NCBI GenBank assembly: GCA_028694875.1
Contig: JAQVKB010000033.1
Coordinates: 1-8,554, forward strand
Origin: Candidatus Izemoplasmatales bacterium
GTDB taxonomy: Bacteria > Bacillota_I > Bacilli_A > Izemoplasmatales > Hujiaoplasmataceae
Reading direction: 5' to 3'
DNA: 8,554 nt
Under the pieces are notes generated by a model. It worked only from the letters and a program-made list of their open reading frames with translations, was not told the origin of the DNA and searched no databases. Position numbers and translations under genes: made by a program. Shown here in pieces: positions 1 to 6,330 of the stretch (within the stretch, counting starts at the first letter, position 1; the number at the start of each line of letters is the position of its first letter).

Positions 1-8
1 GAAGAATA

Positions 9-17
9 TGTTACAAT
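9..17 (+). promoter_or_regulatory. Candidate extended -10 promoter for rsmG
   Basis: TG at 9-10, one base, then TACAAT at 12-17 form an extended -10 element. Transcription would start near position 24, leaving a very short leader that still contains the AAGGTG ribosome binding site at 25-30. Any -35 box would lie outside the window. The operon may equally be read through from an upstream gene such as mnmG, so this is tentative. Confidence 0.35.
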
Positions 18-36
18 ATAGAATAAGGTGATAAAT

Positions 37-723
37 GTGGACTTTCAGGCGTCCTTGAACGCTCTCAATATCGCATATTCTGCGCGTCAACTCGAACAAT
101 GCGAGATCTATTTTCAGTACTTAACCGAACAAAATCAAGTGATGAATTTAACCGCACTGACCAGCCGCGATGAGGTGTATCGTCTGCACTTTCTCGATTC
201 GCTTCATCTCGCACAGGCTGCCTCTCTCAAACAACAAACCCTACTCGACATTGGTGCGGGGGCAGGATTCCCATCCATCGTGCTGAAAATCTTTTTTCCA
301 GAACTTCAAATCACGATTGTGGATTCCTTACAAAAGCGCATCAAATTCTTAGAAGAATTGGTCGCCAAATTGGGTCTTCATGGCGTCACCTTGATTCACG
401 GCAGAGCCGAAGAACTGAAGCAACGAGAACATTTCGACTTGGTGACGGCGCGTGCTGTCGCTAGACTCCATATCCTTTCCGAACTTTCGATTCCTTTTGT
501 CAAGATGGGCGGGGCGTTCATCGCCATGAAGTCAAGCAAAATCGAAGATGAGAAAGAAGAAGCCAACCATGCGGTTGAAACCTTAGGTTGCGTCTTCGAG
601 AAAAAAATCGATTACGAGATTGATCAAGACCGCATCCATACCTTGTTGGTCTATCGAAAAACCAAACATACCCCGAGCTTATATCCACGTACATTCGGAC
701 AAATCAAACACCGTCCCTTATAG
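37..723 (+). CDS. rsmG: 16S rRNA (guanine527-N7)-methyltransferase RsmG (GidB)
   Basis: RsmG transfers a methyl group from S-adenosylmethionine to N7 of G527 in the 530 loop of 16S rRNA; it is cytoplasmic. The 228-residue product is close to the usual family length. Visible family signatures are NLTA (37-40) and HFLDSL (51-56), the SAM-binding glycine loop DIGAGAGFPS (71-80), acidic VDS (95-97) with the following KRIKFLEEL helix, the conserved VTARAVA (136-142) and the C-terminal YPRTFG (216-221) ending in PL. The last glycine of the usual GxGFPG loop is Ser here. An in-frame GTG at 28 is possible, but GTG at 37 has AAGGTG (25-30) six bases upstream, so 37 is preferred. It is the first visible gene of the rsmG-parAB operon; the next gene begins 10 nt after its stop. 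Confidence 0.95.
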   Translation: MDFQASLNALNIAYSARQLEQCEIYFQYLTEQNQVMNLTALTSRDEVYRLHFLDSLHLAQAASLKQQTLLDIGAGAGFPSIVLKIFFPELQITIVDSLQKRIKFLEELVAKLGLHGVTLIHGRAEELKQREHFDLVTARAVARLHILSELSIPFVKMGGAFIAMKSSKIEDEKEEANHAVETLGCVFEKKIDYEIDQDRIHTLLVYRKTKHTPSLYPRTFGQIKHRPL

Positions 724-733
724 GAGGAACGTT

Positions 734-1930
734 TTGAACAAGCGATCATTCATCTTCTCTCAAATTGAAGAGTATCGCAAACAACTCGAAATCAAGCATC
801 TGAGAACGAGAAATCATTTCGTCATCGCGATCATCGCGGTGTCCATGGTTCTCTATCTCGTCTACATGATTCTGGCCAAGTTCCCTTCGGCGCAGATCGT
901 GATGCTGATGTTCGGGTTTTTGATGTTGCTTCTGATGAATATCGCTTCTTCGGCATACGCCAAAGAGCACGAAGAGTTCTATACCCTAAACAAGTTCATC
1001 ACGACAATTGGATTGTTTGTGCTTTCCTCGTTTGTGCTTTTCTTGTTTCAAAGTCCGTCGATGTTGATTGGTCTCTTTATCGCATATGCGATTAGCGTCT
1101 TCTATCAAGATTTGCGAGTGCTCGTGATTTCCGACGCGATGATGCTATTCGCGGTACTGATGATTGTCATCAATTACCCTGAATTCTTGGGGCTCGAAAC
1201 CGCCACGTTGGATTCGCGTTTTGGGATAGCCTTTTTCTTCATCGCGTTTATGGCGATTTTGTCGCTATCGAGTTTCATCATCGTGAAACAAAAGAGTTTT
1301 TTCTTCAACCAAATATCCTCTTCCAAAGAAGCGGAGTTCCGCAATTTGGATTTGTTGGTAGACCTCAAGAAAGAAGTCCAAGAACCACAAGAAACGAAAG
1401 CGTCCTATTATGATGCATTGGACGCCTTCTTATCGAGTTTCTGCGCGAAAGTCGGAAGTGAAAATATCTTCCAAGAGAAAGTAAGCCTCCTTCGCCAACT
1501 CGATGAAGGCACTTCCATCGAAACGTTGATGGAGATGTATCCCAAGTATCAGAAGGAAGACTTCGAACGCCTCCAAGATCTTCAAATCGGCGGACATGCG
1601 AAACTCAAGAAAGCCGCCATGAAGTTTGCCTATATGCGTGATTTGCAAATTCAACCGAGAGAAATCTTTTCGGAAACGCAATTTAAGAGTTTCAATCATC
1701 CTGGAGATTCGTTGGAGATCAAAATTATCGCGTTTGTGTTGTTTTACGCCGCGTTGAAACGCGGATTTGCGATTTTGCCCAAACTGGAGGAAGAGGATAT
1801 TTTATCTTCGATTACGGAAACCGACTTTTACTACACGATGGATCCTCGGATTGTGAGGGTCTACGCCGAAAACTCTGCGGTCTTTGACGCCATCATCCAA
1901 GATGCGTTTGGAAAGAAGGCGAGATCATGA
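734..1930 (+). CDS. Six-helix membrane protein with degenerate HD-GYP-like cytoplasmic domain (paralogue 1)
   Basis: No named gene is recognised. The TTG start at 734 is chosen because a full AGGAGG (722-727) lies six bases upstream; the open frame extends back to 620, but that part overlaps rsmG. The 398-residue product has a charged N-terminal segment (1-28), about six hydrophobic helices (roughly 29-49, 52-74, 87-105, 108-125, 128-147, 163-184) and a soluble C-terminal domain (190-398). That domain matches the remembered HD-GYP pattern in spacing: LLRQLDEGTSI (252-262) where LLHDIGKIGI is expected, IIAFVLFYAAL (331-341) where ARILAVADVYDAL is expected, and DPRIV (370-374) near the end. The HD dyad, HHE and GYP residues are absent, so catalysis is unlikely. 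It shares IIAxxLxYxxL and NxAxF with the next gene, whose ATG overlaps its TGA. A membrane sensor or scaffold is inferred only. Confidence 0.8.
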   Translation: MNKRSFIFSQIEEYRKQLEIKHLRTRNHFVIAIIAVSMVLYLVYMILAKFPSAQIVMLMFGFLMLLLMNIASSAYAKEHEEFYTLNKFITTIGLFVLSSFVLFLFQSPSMLIGLFIAYAISVFYQDLRVLVISDAMMLFAVLMIVINYPEFLGLETATLDSRFGIAFFFIAFMAILSLSSFIIVKQKSFFFNQISSSKEAEFRNLDLLVDLKKEVQEPQETKASYYDALDAFLSSFCAKVGSENIFQEKVSLLRQLDEGTSIETLMEMYPKYQKEDFERLQDLQIGGHAKLKKAAMKFAYMRDLQIQPREIFSETQFKSFNHPGDSLEIKIIAFVLFYAALKRGFAILPKLEEEDILSSITETDFYYTMDPRIVRVYAENSAVFDAIIQDAFGKKARS

Positions 1931-3120
1931 GAGATTTCCTTCGCCGCGTCTTTGTGACCGAATTCTTACCGATGAGCGAAGTCCGTACGATCAAGATTTC
2001 ACTCGTCATGATGTTTCTCTTGGCGATGACGGCGATTACCGTGCCGTTCTCGTTCTTCCTCGATTATACGTTGGTCTTTAAGATCGCCGTCATCGGTGCT
2101 TTGTTCTTGTTCTTTGGCATCATTATCTTGCTAATACGTTTTGGCAGACAGATGGCCGCGATTCATTTCACGATTTGGTATTCGATATTACTCACGTTGT
2201 TCTATACATTGGGAAGTACATCGCTTTATGCTTATTTGTTCTTCTTTATTACTTTGGTCGTCATTATTTTCTACCAAGAAATCTATGTCTATGTCAGTTA
2301 TGGCACGATTGTGTTGCTATTAGGACTGTATTATACAATCTTCCACCAACAAGGATTGCTTCTTGCGACGGATATTCCTGGAAGCATCGCGGTGTATAGC
2401 GTATTCTTGGCGTTGTTCTATCTGGTATTTTTGATTCAAATCTTGCTCAATGAGAAGGTTTATACCGATCTCAATTATGAATGGGTACGAATGAATCACG
2501 TGATTGAGAAGTACCAAGATCACATTTTGTATTATCTGGATCAAATTCGGAAGACGGAAAAAGGTTCTGCGTTCTACGAAGACCTTGATTTCCAATGCGC
2601 TGCCGATGAACTCTCCGCATTCATCTACGAACAATTCAAAGCCGATGGAAGAGACATCACGAATGTCCTTGATTTGTACCTGTACATTCACGAACGCGGT
2701 TTAGAGCGAATTTTGGAACACGATGAGTTTAGTATCGCGACCAAAAAAATCGCCAACCGTTTGAGCAAATACATGTTGGATCAACGGACAGAAATGTTTT
2801 CGATGATTGTCAACTTCCATACGAAGTTTCGACCTTCTCAACCGTACAAAGCCAACCGATATTTGTATGATATCGATTCATTGACAGAACATACCGATGA
2901 GCAAATCATTGCGCTGGCGTTGATGTATCGTTTCCTCGCCCATGAAATCTATGATATCGATCAATGGGACGAGATGCATCGCGTATTCACCACAGAAGAT
3001 TTGCAGGCGCTCTTTGACAGCCCTGAGGCGGAAATGTTTTTCACGCCAGGACAAATTGGATTCTTCAAAGACAATCAAGCGTTGTTTGAAGAATATTTGT
3101 CTCGCAAAGAGCCCAAATAG
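1927..3120 (+). CDS. Six-helix membrane protein with degenerate HD-GYP-like cytoplasmic domain (paralogue 2)
   Basis: A tandem paralogue of the preceding gene with the same layout and nearly the same length (397 residues). ATG overlaps the upstream TGA (ATGA, 1927-1930), implying translational coupling, and GAAGG at 1915-1919 serves as ribosome binding site. Six helices lie at about 24-44, 48-70, 77-95, 98-117, 121-140 and 151-174. The soluble part (175-397) has YIHERG (253-258) where HD-GYP proteins have LHDIG, FHTKFRP (297-303) where HHExxDGSGYP is expected, IIALALMYRFL (327-337), and TPGQI...NQALFEEYL (373-391), which matches DPRIV...NSAVFDAII of paralogue 1. It retains isolated His residues but not a full metal site, so it is probably catalytically dead or very diverged. 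Its place directly before parA suggests, without proving, a membrane role connected with chromosome segregation or replication. Confidence 0.82.
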   Translation: MRDFLRRVFVTEFLPMSEVRTIKISLVMMFLLAMTAITVPFSFFLDYTLVFKIAVIGALFLFFGIIILLIRFGRQMAAIHFTIWYSILLTLFYTLGSTSLYAYLFFFITLVVIIFYQEIYVYVSYGTIVLLLGLYYTIFHQQGLLLATDIPGSIAVYSVFLALFYLVFLIQILLNEKVYTDLNYEWVRMNHVIEKYQDHILYYLDQIRKTEKGSAFYEDLDFQCAADELSAFIYEQFKADGRDITNVLDLYLYIHERGLERILEHDEFSIATKKIANRLSKYMLDQRTEMFSMIVNFHTKFRPSQPYKANRYLYDIDSLTEHTDEQIIALALMYRFLAHEIYDIDQWDEMHRVFTTEDLQALFDSPEAEMFFTPGQIGFFKDNQALFEEYLSRKEPK

Positions 3121-3129
3121 GAGGACATC

Positions 3130-3903
3130 ATGGGAACAGTTATATCCATCGCCAATCAAAAAGGCGGTGTGGGGAAAACCACAACAGCCATCAATTTGGC
3201 GTCATCATTATCTTATTTAGGAAAAAAAGTATTGCTCATCGATTTGGACTATCAAGCCAATGCGACGACTTGCATGGGTATTGACCGTGGAAGTTTTGAA
3301 AAAAGTGTTTTTGATTGTTTGACCGATGACGAACAACTCGCGAATGTCATCATGAAAACGGATAATCCGATGATTGATGTCTTGCCAGCGAAGACGACGG
3401 TCGACCCCGTCGAAGAAAAAATCATCATGAACAGTAACCGCGATTTCATTTTGCACACGCAATTATCGGTAGTCAAAGAAGATTATGATTTCATCTTAAT
3501 CGATTGCCCTCCTTCGTTAGGTTATGTCACCACGAATGCGATGATGGCTTCCGATGGCGTCATCGTGCCGGTCCAATGCGAGTTTCTCGCGATGGACGGG
3601 CTGACCCAACTCTTGAATACGATTCGTTTGGTTCAATCGAAGAAGAAAGTGAACAAGGAAACCTTAACGATCTTCGGTGTGTTGTTAACGATGTTGGATA
3701 CCCGCGTTTCTTCCGGATTCCAAGTCGTCAATGAAGTCAAAACGTATTTTGGTGAAAAAGTCTTCCAAACGATTATCCCACGCAATGTTTCTTGTTCGAA
3801 TGCGACATTTTATGGGGTACCCGTCACGGAGTTTTCACCCAAATCCAAATCCAGCCTTTCTTATCGTCAACTCGCCAAAGAGGTGATTCTACGCAATGAG
3901 TAA
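3130..3903 (+). CDS. parA: Chromosome partitioning ATPase ParA (Soj)
   Basis: ParA is a nucleoid-binding, ATP-dependent dimer whose ATPase is stimulated by ParB; with parS it separates origins, and in Bacillota Soj also regulates DnaA. The 257-residue product shows the deviant Walker A QKGGVGKTT (10-18) with signature Lys11 and catalytic Lys16, Walker A' LLIDLDYQANAT (35-46), and Walker B FILIDCPPS (121-129). The C-terminal PRNVS...GVPVTEFSPKSKSSLSY block (218-245) matches the typical RNVRLSEAP...GKPVLEYDPKSKGAEAY region of chromosomal Soj. Tyr41 and Ala43 replace the common Pro and Gly of DLDPQGNAT. AGGAGG (3119-3124) overlaps the upstream stop codon and lies five bases before ATG. It overlaps parB by 8 nt. 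Confidence 0.97.
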   Translation: MGTVISIANQKGGVGKTTTAINLASSLSYLGKKVLLIDLDYQANATTCMGIDRGSFEKSVFDCLTDDEQLANVIMKTDNPMIDVLPAKTTVDPVEEKIIMNSNRDFILHTQLSVVKEDYDFILIDCPPSLGYVTTNAMMASDGVIVPVQCEFLAMDGLTQLLNTIRLVQSKKKVNKETLTIFGVLLTMLDTRVSSGFQVVNEVKTYFGEKVFQTIIPRNVSCSNATFYGVPVTEFSPKSKSSLSYRQLAKEVILRNE

Positions 3904-4753
3904 AGAACCTTTGGTTAAACGCGGTTTGGGAGATCTCTTAAAAGAGAATGAAATTCTTGATCTCGAAAAAGAAGAAGTCGTCGAGATTGAGATTTCCAAG
4001 ATTGAACCCAATCCCTATCAACCGCGGAAACACTTCGATCCCGTTCAACTTCAGGAGTTGGCAGAATCGATTCGGATGAACGGCGTTTTACAACCCGTCA
4101 TCGTCAAAAAAGTCGCTTCCGGATACATGCTTGTGGCGGGGGAAAGACGATGCAAAGCATCGGCTCTCGCCGGTTTTTCAACGGTGCCCGCGATTGTCAG
4201 AGACTATAACAATCAGTATTTGGCGGAACTCGCGCTCCTGGAAAACATTCAACGCGAAGACTTGACGATCGTCGAAGAAGCGAGAGCGTACCAAAATGCG
4301 ATTGAGTCCTTGAATCTCACGCACTTAGAACTCTCTCAAAAGATTGGGAAGAGTCGTTCCTATGTCTCAAACACGTTAGGAATTCTCCATCTTCCAGAGA
4401 CGGTGTTATCCGAAATTAACAACGGCAATATCTCCATGGGCCATGCGCGCGCGCTATCCAAATTAAAAGATGTGAATCGGATCCATACGATTGCGCAGCT
4501 CGTCGTCGATCATCAAATGACCGTGCGCGAGATTGAAGCGCTCGCGAGAAAAGAAAAGAAGCGCAAAGAGATCAAGAGAAAACCCTCCGAGCATCCGCTC
4601 GCAGGGCTGGTTCAAGATCTTCGTGTAGTGGCGGAGAAGAATCTGGGTCTCACACAACCGCCCAAAGCCGCGGGGAACAAACTGGTTTTGACCTTTTCCA
4701 ATGAAACCGAAGCCGAAGCGTTTGTGAAACGCTTGCGGGATTGGAAAGAATAA
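3896..4753 (+). CDS. parB: Chromosome partitioning protein ParB (Spo0J), CTP-dependent DNA clamp
   Basis: ParB binds parS, then closes as a CTP-dependent sliding clamp, loads SMC and stimulates ParA. The 285-residue product has a short basic N-terminal tail (KRGLGDLL, 8-15) that matches the ParA-stimulating peptide of Spo0J, the CTP-pocket motifs NPYQPRKHF (39-47) and AGERRCKA (81-88), ENIQREDL (116-123), a helix-turn-helix (about 146-164, LSQKIGKSRSYVSNTL), a second HTH-like region with GHARAL (182-187), a basic linker (218-229) and a C-terminal dimerisation region (about 235-285). GERRCKA has Cys-Lys where GERRxRA is usual. The start is ATG at 3896, inside the end of parA, with AGAGGTGA about nine bases upstream, so the pair is probably co-translated. 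No canonical parS was found here; a different perfect palindrome lies near its 3' end. Confidence 0.97.
   Translation: MSKEPLVKRGLGDLLKENEILDLEKEEVVEIEISKIEPNPYQPRKHFDPVQLQELAESIRMNGVLQPVIVKKVASGYMLVAGERRCKASALAGFSTVPAIVRDYNNQYLAELALLENIQREDLTIVEEARAYQNAIESLNLTHLELSQKIGKSRSYVSNTLGILHLPETVLSEINNGNISMGHARALSKLKDVNRIHTIAQLVVDHQMTVREIEALARKEKKRKEIKRKPSEHPLAGLVQDLRVVAEKNLGLTQPPKAAGNKLVLTFSNETEAEAFVKRLRDWKE
4716..4734. repeat. Perfect inverted repeat inside the 3' end of parB
   Basis: The arms AAGCGTTT (4716-4723) and AAACGCTT (4727-4734) are perfectly complementary with GTG between them. It contains GTGAAAC, which is part of the parS consensus, but the three-base centre and the outer bases differ from parS. 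It codes for EAFVKRL in ParB, so it may simply be coding sequence; a palindrome of this size could occur by chance in a window this long. Confidence 0.4.
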
Positions 4754-4754
4754 G

Positions 4755-4979
4755 ATGGACTTCGAAATCAAACTCGGGAGTCTTCTCGAACTCAAGAAAG
4801 GTCATCCTTGTGGTGCCAACCGTTGGGAAATTGTACGTTTTGGAACGGATTGTAAAATCAAATGTTTGGGTTGCGGACACATCGTTTTAATCGATCGAAT
4901 GGCGCTTCGCAAACGCATCAAGAAAGTATTAGGAGAAACCAATGAAGGAACTACTGGAAAAGATCATTCGCTTTCGTGA
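4755..4979 (+). CDS. DUF951 family small zinc-ribbon-like protein
   Basis: A 74-residue basic protein of the DUF951 family, which occurs near the origin in many Bacillota; its function is not established. Family features are HPCGANRWEI (17-26) and CKIKCLGCGH (33-42). The cysteines at 19, 33, 37 and 40 could bind zinc, and a basic helix follows (RMALRKRIKKVL, 48-59). ATG lies one base after the parB stop, with weak GGAAAG (4743-4748) six bases upstream. The last residues, from about Gly60 on, are encoded by the stretch around and inside the overlap with the next gene and may not be functionally constrained. Its 38-nt overlap with the following gene is long, but that gene has its own good ribosome binding site, so both starts look real. 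Confidence 0.88.
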   Translation: MDFEIKLGSLLELKKGHPCGANRWEIVRFGTDCKIKCLGCGHIVLIDRMALRKRIKKVLGETNEGTTGKDHSLS

Positions 4980-5229
4980 TGAACGAGGCTGGAAAGAACA
5001 CGATACGCCAGACGCTTTGGCAAAATCAATTATCATCGAAGCCGCAGAACTTTTAGAGAACTATCAATGGCCGGATAACGTCCCCAATATGGAAAACATC
5101 AAAGAAGAACTGGCGGACGTCTTGATCTATGCGCTTGCGATGTGCGCGGACTTAGGTCTGGATCCTGAACAAATCATCGACGAAAAGCTCGTGAAAAACC
5201 TGGTGAAGTATCCGAGCACTCCGAAATAA
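4942..5229 (+). CDS. MazG-like nucleotide pyrophosphohydrolase
   Basis: Proteins of the single-domain MazG-like family (iMazG/RS21-C6 type) hydrolyse dNTPs, often non-canonical ones, to NMP and pyrophosphate as house-cleaning enzymes; the substrate here is unknown. The 95-residue product shows the Mg-binding helices EAAELLE (33-39, ExxE at Glu33 and Glu36) and EELADVL (55-61, ExxD at Glu56 and Asp59), then the family-typical end NLVKYP (86-91). All four acidic ligands are present, so activity is expected. FRDERGW near the N-terminus also fits the family. AGGAGA (4931-4936) lies five bases before ATG. It is the last gene of the operon; a long hairpin follows 18 nt after its stop. Confidence 0.92.
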   Translation: MKELLEKIIRFRDERGWKEHDTPDALAKSIIIEAAELLENYQWPDNVPNMENIKEELADVLIYALAMCADLGLDPEQIIDEKLVKNLVKYPSTPK

Positions 5230-5247
5230 GAAAATCAAAAGAATCGA

Positions 5248-5294
5248 GAATCCGCGCCGTATCGCCCTTCTACAGGAGTGATACGGCAGGATTC
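5248..5294 (+). terminator. Long hairpin after the operon, without a U-tract
   Basis: GAATCC (5248-5253) pairs with GGATTC (5289-5294), and GCCGTATC (5256-5263) pairs perfectly with GATACGGC (5280-5287); inside these, a further CCT/AGG pairing (5266-5268 with 5274-5276) extends the stem. No run of T follows on the plus strand, so it is not a classical intrinsic terminator. It could stabilise the 3' end of the operon mRNA, act with another factor, or insulate the tRNA promoter. The structure is clear; its role is not. Confidence 0.55.
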
Positions 5295-5334
5295 CGACAA
5301 ACCAAAAACTTGACTCAAACTTGGCATTTTTTCA

Positions 5335-5363
5335 TTGACAAACCTAGGAGAAAATAGTATTAT
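5335..5363 (+). promoter_or_regulatory. Sigma-A promoter of tRNA unit 1
   Basis: A consensus -35 TTGACA (5335-5340) is separated by exactly 17 bases from -10 TATTAT (5358-5363). Transcription should begin near 5370, just before a GC-containing start region (GCACTGCG), which is the kind of discriminator associated with stringent control of stable RNA promoters. The tRNA-Ile gene starts about 22 bases later. Confidence 0.85.
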
Positions 5364-5370
5364 ATATATC

Positions 5371-5384
5371 GCACTGCGAAGTGT
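5371..5384 (+). other. Tetraloop hairpin at the 5' end of the tRNA precursor
   Basis: CACT (5372-5375) and AGTG (5380-5383) pair around the loop GCGA, which fits the GNRA tetraloop pattern; G5371 and T5384 add a wobble pair. It would lie at the very 5' end of the predicted transcript. A protective or processing role is inference. Confidence 0.4.
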
Positions 5385-5391
5385 TGGTTTT

Positions 5392-5468
<77 letters not shown>

Positions 5469-5487
5469 CTTTTTTTATATCTGCCGT

Positions 5488-5563
5488 GGGGTATTAGCTC
5501 AGCTGGGAGAGCGCCTGCCTTGCAAGCAGGAGGTCAGCGGTTCGATCCCGCTATACTCCACCA
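5488..5563 (+). tRNA. tRNA-Ala (anticodon TGC)
   Basis: Acceptor GGGGTAT pairs with ATACTCC, including one G-U pair at the third position. The anticodon stem CCTGC/GCAGG closes the loop CTTGCAA (TGC at 5521-5523). The T arm has TTCGATC, and CCA is encoded. It reads GCN codons and follows tRNA-Ile after a 19-nt AT-rich spacer. Confidence 0.97.
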
Positions 5564-5584
5564 ATTTTGTTCATTTTGTGTGAT

Positions 5585-5661
5585 GGCGGTGTAGCTCAAC
5601 TGGCTAGAGCGTACGGTTCATACCCGTAAGGTTGAGAGTTCAAGTCTCTCCGCCGCTACCA
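5585..5661 (+). tRNA. tRNA-Met (anticodon CAT), probably elongator
   Basis: Acceptor GGCGGTG pairs with CGCCGCT (G-U at the first pair and U-G at the sixth). The anticodon loop is TTCATAC (CAT at 5619-5621) on stem TACGG/CCGTA, and CCA is encoded. It lacks the initiator features (1-72 mismatch, GGG/CCC anticodon stem). From its resemblance to Bacillus tRNA-Met it is called elongator Met; the alternative is the lysidine-modified Ile2. Confidence 0.9.
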
Positions 5662-5665
5662 ATTT

Positions 5666-5742
5666 GGACCCATAGCTCAGTTGGTCAGAGCTGTCGGCTC
5701 ATAACCGATCGGTCGTAGGTTCGAGTCCTACTGGGTCCACCA
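5666..5742 (+). tRNA. tRNA with anticodon CAT, probably tRNA-Ile2 (lysidine-modified)
   Basis: Acceptor GGACCCA pairs with TGGGTCC. The anticodon loop is CTCATAA (CAT at 5700-5702), and CCA is encoded. With a separate initiator and an elongator-like CAT tRNA also present, this third CAT species is best explained as the TilS substrate that reads ATA. The gene order Ala-Met-Ile2-Ser resembles part of the Bacillus trnB cluster as remembered. Identity cannot be proved from the gene sequence alone. Confidence 0.85.
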
Positions 5743-5758
5743 TTTGGAAACCTTCCAT

Positions 5759-5851
5759 GGAGAAATACCCAAGCCCGGCTGAAGGGATCGGTCTTGAAAA
5801 CCGACAGGGCGAGCGATCGCCGCGGGGGTTCGAATCCCTCTTTCTCCGCCA
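5759..5851 (+). tRNA. tRNA-Ser (anticodon TGA)
   Basis: A 93-nt class II tRNA with a long variable arm. Acceptor GGAGAAA pairs with TTTCTCC, the discriminator is G as in Ser tRNAs, and the anticodon loop CTTGAAA has TGA at 5795-5797 on stem TCGGT/ACCGA. The variable arm holds GGGCGAGCGATCGCC. CCA is encoded. Confidence 0.96.
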
Positions 5852-5858
5852 TTTTTGT

Positions 5859-5934
5859 GCCGAAATAGCTCAACTGGTAGAGCAACTGAATCGTAATCAG
5901 TAGGTTACGGGTTCAAGTCCTGTTTTCGGCACCA
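5859..5934 (+). tRNA. tRNA-Thr (anticodon CGT)
   Basis: Acceptor GCCGAAA pairs with TTTCGGC, anticodon stem ACTGA/TCAGT closes the loop ATCGTAA (CGT at 5892-5894), and CCA is encoded. It decodes ACG only. A dedicated CGT isoacceptor is dispensable where a TGT tRNA exists, so a separate Thr(TGT) gene is expected elsewhere in the genome. Confidence 0.94.
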
Positions 5935-5966
5935 TCTGCTTATAGAGCTCGATTGGGAGCTATCAT

Positions 5967-6042
5967 GACCCGCTAGCTCAGTCGGTAGAGCATTTGACTT
6001 TTAATCAAAGGGTCAGGCGTTCGAATCGCCTGCGGGTCACCA
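5967..6042 (+). tRNA. tRNA-Lys (anticodon TTT)
   Basis: Acceptor GACCCGC pairs with GCGGGTC, anticodon stem TTTGA/TCAAA closes the loop CTTTTAA (TTT at 6000-6002), and CCA is encoded. The 32-nt spacer before it contains a small imperfect hairpin (AGCTC/GAGCT) that may help precursor processing. Confidence 0.97.
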
Positions 6043-6052
6043 ATCATTTTTT

Positions 6053-6139
6053 GCCCGAGTGGCGGAATAGGTAGACGCGTTGGACTTAAAATCCAATGTC
6101 AGTGATGACGTGCCGGTTCGAGCCCGGCCTCGGGTACCA
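6053..6139 (+). tRNA. tRNA-Leu (anticodon TAA)
   Basis: An 87-nt class II tRNA. Acceptor GCCCGAG pairs with CTCGGGT (first pair G-U), anticodon stem TTGGA/TCCAA closes the loop CTTAAAA (TAA at 6087-6089), and a variable arm follows. Discriminator A and CCA are encoded. It reads TTA and TTG and is the last gene of unit 1. No clear terminator follows, so read-through into unit 2 is likely. Confidence 0.96.
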
Positions 6140-6200
6140 ACCATGCAAGTCATCGATGCTTTGTTTGTCAAATTTGATGCAGGAATCCCTGGTTTCATTC

Positions 6201-6229
6201 TTGACAATTGAGTACTCGTTTGATATGAT
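6201..6229 (+). promoter_or_regulatory. Sigma-A promoter of tRNA unit 2
   Basis: A consensus -35 TTGACA (6201-6206), a 17-base spacer and TATGAT (6224-6229), with a TG motif at 6221-6222 that makes it an extended -10. Transcription should begin near 6236, about 12 bases before initiator tRNA-Met. It gives fMet, Asp and Phe tRNAs their own strong promoter inside the cluster. Confidence 0.87.
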
Positions 6230-6248
6230 AAAATAGCACTAAATAAAT

Positions 6249-6325
<77 letters not shown>

Positions 6326-6330
6326 TAAGT

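Noticed and set aside
620..733. Upstream extension of the first membrane protein to an ATG at 620
   Set aside because: It would overlap rsmG by about 100 nt and lacks a ribosome binding site; TTG at 734 has a perfect AGGAGG at the right distance.
1272..1290. parS-like sequence with GTTTCA and TGAAAC arms
   Set aside because: The arms are separated by six bases instead of two, so ParB would not be expected to read it as parS; it lies in a coding region.
5938..5966. Small hairpin before tRNA-Lys as a terminator or promoter element
   Set aside because: The stem is about five pairs, there is no T-run and no promoter; it is noted only as a possible processing feature.
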